Origin: Actinoplanes aureus
GTDB lineage: Bacteria > Actinomycetota > Actinomycetes > Mycobacteriales > Micromonosporaceae
NCBI RefSeq assembly: GCF_015704865.1
Contig: NZ_JADQTO010000020.1
Span: forward strand, 121,059 to 185,058
Length of the DNA: 64,000 nucleotides
Direction of reading: 5' to 3'
Part shown: positions 59,093-64,000 of the stretch, piece by piece
Position numbering within the stretch: position 1 is the first letter of the stretch
How the letters are laid out: every line of letters begins with the position of its first letter
The notes under the pieces: model-generated
The model's database searches: none
What the model was told of the DNA's origin: nothing
What the model saw: the letters and a program-made list of their open reading frames with translations, nothing else
Position numbers and translations under genes: made by a program

Positions 59093-59563
59093 ATGTTCGC
59101 TGCCGCCATCACGCTTGTGCTTCTCACCGTCGTCTACTTCGCCGTGAACACCCTCGTCAACCTCGCCCCGCTGAACAATGTCACCGCCGCCACCCGCCGC
59201 GAGAAGACCATCGAGGTCGCGGTCAACGCGCCCATCATGACGGTGCCCGCTGTCCTGGTGGTGATCGCGGCCGCGCTGCACACATCCCTTCCCGCATACG
59301 CCGCCGCCGGCCTCGAGCTCCTCATCGTCCTCAGCGGACTGGCCCTCTGGTGGCTGCCTTACCTGGCCGGAGTGACAGTGCCCTGGGCGACCGCTGGAAC
59401 CGGCGAGACCTGGGCCCAGCTGCACGCCCGCACGTACGCCAAGACCATCATCGTGCTGCCCCGGATCGGTAACCGCCCCCGACCAAACCTGGAGCACATG
59501 ATCCTGCACGCGCTCATGCTCGCGGCGGCGATCGTCACCCTCGGATACGCCGGGAGCCTCTAG
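59093..59563 (+). CDS. Small multi-pass membrane protein
   Basis: A 156-residue protein with four membrane segments (AITLVLLTVVYFAVNTLVNL; APIMTVPAVLVVIAAALH; AAGLELLIVLSGLALWWLPY; HALMLAAAIVTLGYAG) and a cytoplasmic loop with ARTYAKTIIVLPRIGNRPRP. It follows TetR and is probably its target. No family is recognised; an efflux-related or quinone-binding role is possible. Confidence 0.65.
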   Translation: MFAAAITLVLLTVVYFAVNTLVNLAPLNNVTAATRREKTIEVAVNAPIMTVPAVLVVIAAALHTSLPAYAAAGLELLIVLSGLALWWLPYLAGVTVPWATAGTGETWAQLHARTYAKTIIVLPRIGNRPRPNLEHMILHALMLAAAIVTLGYAGSL

Positions 59564-59581
59564 AGAAGGGGATCTTCTCGG

Positions 59582-59658
59582 CCCAACCTGAGTGTTGTCT
59601 TGAGGCCGTTGAGACAGCATTGAGTGTGGGCCGAGCAAGATCACCACCCACGAAAGCT
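59582..59658 (+). repeat. Hairpin-forming dispersed repeat (copy 2)
   Basis: Inner inverted repeat TGTTGTCT/AGACAGCA (one G-U pair) inside CCCAAC and GTGTGGG ends, then a tail with CAAGA and CCACGAA. It aligns along its length with 21341-21417 and lies 19 bases after a membrane protein stop, a position where it could end transcription. Confidence 0.65.
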
Positions 59659-59798
59659 GTCCAACGTGCCGGCCGGTGACATCCGCCGGGCCGACCGGTC
59701 AACGGCCGGTAGGTCCTCGATTTCGTGCCGTATTCCCTTGAATCGACGGTCACGTTGCCGATAAGGCTGCTGACAGCTGCGAGGTAGGGACCCGGCGT

Positions 59799-60986
59799 AT
59801 GCACACTTCCCACGCATCTCCAGCACCGCCGTCAGCCGTTCACGCAACGATCAGCGCGGTGCTGGCCGACCGGCTGGTGCAACCGTTGTTTCAGCCAATT
59901 GTCGACCTGTCCACCCGTACCGTAATGGGGTTGGAAGCGCTCGCGCGCGGCCCAGCCGGCACCGTTCTGGAATTCCCGGACCGGCTGTTCGCTGCGGCCC
60001 GCGTCGCGGGCCGGCTGGCCGGGCTCGACATGCTCTGCGCTGAGCGGGCTCTGGAGTGCGCGGCGGCCGCGCCGGTTCCGCCGCCGTTGCTGTTCGTCAA
60101 CGTCGAACCGGCCGTCATGGACCAGCCGCTCTCGCCTCGTCTGATCGAGCTGATCACCGCGGGGCTGCCGTTCCGGGAGATCCTGGAGTTCACCGAGCGG
60201 GCGCTGCCGACCGTGCCGGGCAGCATGCTGCGCATCGCCGGGCAGGCCCATGAGTGGGGCAATGGGCTCGCTCTGGACGACGTCGGGGTGGACCCGATGT
60301 CGCTGGCGTTCCTGCCCATCCTCGAACCCGAGGTGATCAAGCTCGACATGAGCCTGGTCCGTGCCCCGCACGCCGGGCACACCCGCGCGGTGTGTGCTGT
60401 GGTGGGCGCGGAGGCGCAGCGTACCGGTGCTGTGGTGATCGCCGAGGGCATCGAGACCGAGGACGATCTGCGGCACGCCCGCGCGCTCGGCGCGCACTGG
60501 GGGCAGGGCTGGCTGTTCGGTCGTCCCGGGCCCATCGACGGAGTCGGACACCGTTTCGACGCTGCGGGAGCTGATGCGCTGCCGAGACCGAGGCCAGGAT
60601 TTCACCAGCCCACCGCAAGCCCGTTCCAGGTGGCGGCCGCGCACGGGCCGGCCACTCCCGGCGATGCCCACGCGGTCGCGGCGACACTGGCCCGGATGCG
60701 TGACATCGCCGCCTCGGCCGAGGCGGCCGTCGTCGTGGTTTCCTGCCCCGCGTCCGGTTTCCCGGGTATCGCGGTGTCGCTGCACGAACTGGCCGGCCGC
60801 GCCCGATCGATTGTCGTACTCGATCGGCCGGTGCCCGACGAACTCGCCGTCGCGGTGATCGGGCCCGGACACGGCTACGCCGTGTGCGTCCAGACGCCGC
60901 ACGAGCAGGAAGCGAAGATGGTGATCCTCAACCACCTGCCGCCGGCTGCGGCCGTGGCACGGGCCCTGCTGAACCGGCACCGCTGA
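59799..60986 (+). CDS. EAL-domain c-di-GMP phosphodiesterase with C-terminal DICT-like sensor
   Basis: A 395-residue cytosolic protein. The EAL domain (residues 25-255) is complete: GLEALARG, FVNVEPAVM, LEFTERALP, ALDDVGVDP, VIKLDMSLV, AEGIETEDDL and GQGWLFGRP. The C-terminal domain (about 290-395; MRDIAASAEAAVVVVSCPAS, VLDRPVPDELAVAVIGPG) resembles the DICT sensory domain. It is convergent with a membrane GGDEF protein, so synthesis and breakdown of c-di-GMP are encoded side by side. Confidence 0.87.
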   Translation: MHTSHASPAPPSAVHATISAVLADRLVQPLFQPIVDLSTRTVMGLEALARGPAGTVLEFPDRLFAAARVAGRLAGLDMLCAERALECAAAAPVPPPLLFVNVEPAVMDQPLSPRLIELITAGLPFREILEFTERALPTVPGSMLRIAGQAHEWGNGLALDDVGVDPMSLAFLPILEPEVIKLDMSLVRAPHAGHTRAVCAVVGAEAQRTGAVVIAEGIETEDDLRHARALGAHWGQGWLFGRPGPIDGVGHRFDAAGADALPRPRPGFHQPTASPFQVAAAHGPATPGDAHAVAATLARMRDIAASAEAAVVVVSCPASGFPGIAVSLHELAGRARSIVVLDRPVPDELAVAVIGPGHGYAVCVQTPHEQEAKMVILNHLPPAAAVARALLNRHR

Positions 60987-60996
60987 CCGTCGACGC

Positions 60997-62364
60997 TCAG
61001 CTCGGAATGAGGATCCGTACGTCCCCTTGCTCACCGAGGTGGCCGACCCGGCCCTTGCCGGCGGTCTTCGCCGCGTACATCGCGGTGTCCGCGTCGTGCA
61101 GCAGCGAGTCGATGTCGGGGTGGCCGCGCCACACCGCGACGCCGATGCTGGCGGCCGGGACCAGCTGGACTCCGGCGACGACCAGCGGTTGCTGGATCGA
61201 GACGAGCAACCGCTCGGCGACCAGCGCCGCGTCGTCCGGCGAGTCCATGCCGTCCAGCAGCACCGCGAACTCGTCACCACCGAGCCGGGCGCCCGTGTCG
61301 GCCCCGCGAATGCCGTCGCGCAGCCGCTGCGCCACCGCCACCAGCAACTGGTCCCCGGCCCCATGCCCGTACGTGTCGTTGACCGCCTTGAATCCGTCCA
61401 GGTCGATCAGCAGCACCGCCACCGGGCTGCCCCGGCGCGCTCGGGCCAGTGCCTGGGTCAAGTGATCCCGCAGCAGGGGACGGTTCGCCAGGCCGGTCAG
61501 GTTGTCGTGGAACGCCTGGTGCCGCAGGTCCTCGGCATGTTCGGCGTTGCGCAGGCCGAGCACGGTCTGCGCGGCGAGCGTCTCCAGCGACGGGCGGACA
61601 TGGGCGGGGATGGGCACATCGGCGCCGACCAGCAGGCTGCCGTAGCAGCGTTTGCCGCTGTCCAGGGCAAGCGTCACGCGCACTTCGGAGACTCCGTCGG
61701 GGCGGTCGGCCGAGATCGCCGCCCAGTTGCCCGGCAGGTCGCCAAGCAGCTCTCTTGCCGCCTCTACCGCGTGCCGGCGAATCGTCTCCTCGTCGGAGGT
61801 GGTGACCAACGTCGAGCCGAGCCGGGCGAAGACCCGCTCCCGGGCAGCCGCCTGTTCCTGGCGGCGGGTGCTCTCCGCCACCGCCGCGGTGAACAACGCC
61901 AGGGGCGGCACGCCGGCGGTCTGTTGCAGGAAGTTCGCCATCTGGTGCGGCTCGGTGAGCAGGATCGCCCCGAGCGAGCCGGCGAACATCGACACCGTCA
62001 GCGCCAGCGCGTTCTTCCACGAGCCGTACAGGCCGCGGAACGACACCGTGACGAACAGCAGCCCCAGCGTGACGAGCCAGTTGTGCGAGCCGTAGCCGAT
62101 TACCGCGAGCGCGAGCCCTTCGACCGGTGCGGCCCAGGCCGGGAAGCTGTTGCGGCGGTACCCACGCAACCACCACCAGGCCAGTCCCGCCGCTGCGGCC
62201 ACCGCCGCGAACTTCCAGGCCGGCGCGGCGATGTCACCGTGCAACGTCCGCGGGACCGCGGTGACCACGTTGAACAGGATGAAGATGAGGAACAGCCAGC
62301 GGATTCGAGCGCCGAGTTGCCGCGGGGGTGCCATCGCACGCAGCCTTGCCGATGCCCGATTCAT
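60997..62364 (-). CDS. Membrane GGDEF diguanylate cyclase with GAF-like domain
   Basis: A 455-residue protein. Membrane helices occupy residues 25-150 (IRWLFLIFILFNVVTAV; GYGSHNWLVTLGLLFVTVSF), a GAF-like region spans about 160-275 (GSTLVTTSDEETIRRHAVEA), and the cyclase domain follows with DNLTGLANRPLL, DLDGFKAVNDTYGHGAGD and the active-site GGDEF in ARLGGDEFAVLLDG. AAGAAGG precedes the ATG at 62364. Its stop is ten bases from the convergent EAL gene. No clear RxxD inhibitory site was noted before GGDEF, other than RGAD. Confidence 0.88.
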   Translation of the reverse strand: MNRASARLRAMAPPRQLGARIRWLFLIFILFNVVTAVPRTLHGDIAAPAWKFAAVAAAAGLAWWWLRGYRRNSFPAWAAPVEGLALAVIGYGSHNWLVTLGLLFVTVSFRGLYGSWKNALALTVSMFAGSLGAILLTEPHQMANFLQQTAGVPPLALFTAAVAESTRRQEQAAARERVFARLGSTLVTTSDEETIRRHAVEAARELLGDLPGNWAAISADRPDGVSEVRVTLALDSGKRCYGSLLVGADVPIPAHVRPSLETLAAQTVLGLRNAEHAEDLRHQAFHDNLTGLANRPLLRDHLTQALARARRGSPVAVLLIDLDGFKAVNDTYGHGAGDQLLVAVAQRLRDGIRGADTGARLGGDEFAVLLDGMDSPDDAALVAERLLVSIQQPLVVAGVQLVPAASIGVAVWRGHPDIDSLLHDADTAMYAAKTAGKGRVGHLGEQGDVRILIPS

Positions 62365-62453
62365 AACCTTCTTGATCGGCCGAGCTGCGGGTCGCCACTC
62401 GAATTCGTGGTTGCCTTCTGGGAGCAACCCAAACGGGGCGCGTACTGCTTGGG

Positions 62454-63665
62454 TCACAGGGTGACCAGCTGCGCATCCGGGAAGCGCGGCGAAGGCCGGT
62501 GCAGCAGGCCGTCGTCGCGATGCCGCAGGGTCAGATTCAGGAACGAGCGGAGGTACGCCCGAACCGTGCGCACCGAGGCTGCCGGGGCGATGGTGCCGAT
62601 GAAGCCGGCCACCTGCTCCGGTGTGAAACCCGCCGGCCCGGCGAGCTGGGGGATCAACCCCTGGAAGTCGGTGAACGACAGGTGCCCGGAGTCGCGCAGG
62701 TTCACCGCGGCCCGGAACCCGTGCAGCCGCACCCACAGGTCGTGCAGGGTCGGGTCGAGGGTGGTGTCGTGCCCCTGGCCCAGGAAGAACAGGAACGGCT
62801 TGTCCGAGCCGTCCCACAGCGGCGGGCCGAAGATGCCGCCATCGAGGTTCGCGCCGGCCCGTACACGCGGGTCGTTCAGCAGGTGTGCCGAGGTGGCGCC
62901 GCCGAGCGAGTGCCCGATCACCGCCACCCGGCGCAGATTCAGCGCGCCGGCCAGGCCCGCCGGCAGCGGCCCGCCCTCGACCGACGGGTTCCGGCCGGCG
63001 TTCACCGTGGGCAGACGGTCCAGCGTGAAGAGGACGTCGGCCATCCGCAGTCCGACCGCTCGTACGTCGTCGTCCGGAAGCCCGGCGGTCACCACGTGGC
63101 CGTCCGGGAACTGAACCTCCCCGGAGTCGTGCGGGTGGTCCACGGTGACCACCAGGTACCCGTGGCTGACCAGATCCTCCACGAGCACGGTGGCGCTATC
63201 CCGGTCCAGGCCGAAACCGGGCGAGAAAATCACCACCGGGTACGGTGCGGCCGCGTGCCGGACTCGGGCACCGAGCCGACCGTGCGTACGGGGTACCGCG
63301 AGCACGTCGAGCGGCAACGCATTGCGCTCCAGGAACGTGCGCCAGGCCGCCGGCAGGAGCCAATCGGCGCGCGGCCGCCCGGATTCCGGGTGCGCCGGGT
63401 ACCAGACACTCACCATGAAGTCGCGGAACGGGATTCCGGGTATCAGGGGGTCGGGGCGGGACAGGTCACGCAGGTGCAGGGGTACCACGCCGACCGGGAA
63501 CCGGCCGGTGGGCTCGGGCAGCAGCAGCCGGATCGGCCGGGCCGGCGCGGTGGCGGCACCGGCGCGGGTCGGGCCGAGCAAGGGGGCGGCGAGCGCGGCG
63601 GTGGCCGCGGTGGCCAGGAACGAGCGCCGGGACAGCGCACTGCCCAGCATGTCGGGGCGGGACAT
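62454..63665 (-). CDS. Tat-exported lipase-like alpha/beta hydrolase
   Basis: A 403-residue protein with a twin-arginine signal (SRRSFLATAATAALAAPLLG). The nucleophile elbow VAVIGHSLGGATS, the aspartate in ANLDGGIFGPPL and the histidine in LRDSGHLSFTDF match PAF-acetylhydrolase-II/dienelactone-hydrolase-like enzymes. The oxyanion segment is YPVVIFSPGFGLDRDSATVL. It would hydrolyse an ester outside the cytoplasm. It is monocistronic. Confidence 0.88.
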   Translation of the reverse strand: MSRPDMLGSALSRRSFLATAATAALAAPLLGPTRAGAATAPARPIRLLLPEPTGRFPVGVVPLHLRDLSRPDPLIPGIPFRDFMVSVWYPAHPESGRPRADWLLPAAWRTFLERNALPLDVLAVPRTHGRLGARVRHAAAPYPVVIFSPGFGLDRDSATVLVEDLVSHGYLVVTVDHPHDSGEVQFPDGHVVTAGLPDDDVRAVGLRMADVLFTLDRLPTVNAGRNPSVEGGPLPAGLAGALNLRRVAVIGHSLGGATSAHLLNDPRVRAGANLDGGIFGPPLWDGSDKPFLFFLGQGHDTTLDPTLHDLWVRLHGFRAAVNLRDSGHLSFTDFQGLIPQLAGPAGFTPEQVAGFIGTIAPAASVRTVRAYLRSFLNLTLRHRDDGLLHRPSPRFPDAQLVTL

Positions 63666-63769
63666 CTTTCCTCCCCAGCGAATCGGTGCAGGTGGCTCGG
63701 CCCGACTGTACGACCGCGGACGTGACCCGGGATCCGGTACAACCCCGGGCTGTACCCTGAACCCCTTTC

Positions 63770-63903
63770 CGGGTCAGGGCAGCGCTGGCACCTTTCTTTC
63801 GGTGTCTTCCAGACCCCGCCGGACGAGACCCGCGCGCCCGTCGAGGCCGCGCTGTCCGCCGGCTACCGGCACATCGACACCGCAGCCGCCTACGGCAACG
63901 AGC
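63770..63903 (+). pseudogene. Aldo/keto reductase N-terminal remnant
   Basis: The plus strand encodes FGVFQTPPDETRAPVEAALS and AGYRHIDTAAAYGNE, the start of an AKR barrel including the catalytic aspartate and tyrosine. The frame breaks just after NER at about 63903, where IS630-like sequence on the opposite strand begins. It is a truncated gene. Confidence 0.7.
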
Positions 63904-63904
63904 G

Positions 63905-64000
63905 GCCAGCCGGCGCATCGCCTGCCAGGCCGTGGTGATCGAGACCCGCCGGTGGAACATGCTGGCGATCAGTGCCACCACTCGGGCCAACGTCCAGCGC
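63905..64000 (-). pseudogene. IS630-family transposase N-terminal fragment (runs off window)
   Basis: The minus strand from the right edge encodes RWTLARVVALIASMFHRR then VSITTAWQAMRRL, similar to the N-terminal HTH of IS630-family transposases. It ends at the AKR remnant, so an insertion probably truncated that gene. Its other end lies outside the window. Confidence 0.5.

Noticed and set aside
60997..62817. A 606-codon version of the GGDEF gene starting inside the lipase-like gene
   Set aside because: The extra N-terminus is an antisense/shifted shadow of the hydrolase region. The ATG at 62364 has a good ribosome site and precedes the first membrane helix.

Overview
The window reads as chromosome from a high-GC actinobacterium, most likely Micromonosporaceae and Actinoplanes-like. 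The reasons are a strong G/C bias at third codon positions, frequent GTG starts, many ATGA/GTGA start-stop overlaps, F420-type enzymes, ECF sigma factors with fused C-terminal domains, and LacI-regulated secreted glycoside hydrolases. The genus is inferred from these features and was not tested. No rRNA, tRNA, CRISPR or phage genes were seen.

Layout. 1-4363: a partial kelch-like lipoprotein, a polytopic membrane protein, L-rhamnulokinase (rhaB) and a DeoR regulator. 4364-5610: a scar zone with ISL3 and IS200/IS605 relics around a methyltransferase. 5600-8960: a minus-strand signalling operon (small HTH protein, truncated ATPase-STAS protein, hybrid histidine kinase, receiver protein). 9373-14924: a YtfQ/YtfR-type sugar ABC importer with a Gfo/Idh/MocA oxidoreductase, closed by a strong hairpin. 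15147-16788: a YCII protein with an ECF42-like sigma factor. 16815-24225: a GH-accessory relic, an alpha/beta hydrolase, a SnoaL-ECF41 sigma-FAD oxidoreductase block bounded by inverted repeats, a PPOX enzyme, an AKR relic, a quinone oxidoreductase divergent from MarR with three palindromic operators, and a secreted six-cysteine protein.

24348-40501 is the most coherent unit and looks like a rhamnoglycoside utilisation locus. It holds LacI-1, two MalF/MalG-type permeases, a GH78 alpha-L-rhamnosidase without a signal peptide, a lipoprotein sugar-binding protein, LacI-2, a secreted GH78, GH1 and GH3 beta-glycosidases, and a secreted alpha/beta hydrolase. Each LacI gene faces its own promoter-operator module. 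The two modules are near copies: same -35 with 18-base spacer, same 16-base operator over the start region, a second palindrome in the leader, and a short upstream reading frame (MKRFNK...) whose stop overlaps the start of the first main gene. No transport ATPase is present, so a shared MsiK/MsmX-type ATPase elsewhere is expected. The rhaB gene at the window start could feed on the rhamnose released.

40858-43642: a small membrane protein, an ECF sigma factor interrupted by a one-base frameshift, and a PAS/degenerate-GGDEF/EAL protein. 43644-49715: assorted metabolic and regulatory genes (MmyB-type regulator, sugar dehydrogenase, AKR, carboxymuconolactone decarboxylase family, HIT). 49810-55446: hypothetical proteins, a DUF6891-like protein, an LLM flavin enzyme and a second HIT protein. 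55507-59083: an IclR regulator, PDR/VanB-type reductase, cytochrome P450 and TetR set, probably for oxidation or O-demethylation of a small aromatic. 59799-62364: an EAL protein convergent with a membrane GGDEF protein. 62454-63665: a Tat-exported lipase-like hydrolase. The right edge holds AKR and IS630 relics.
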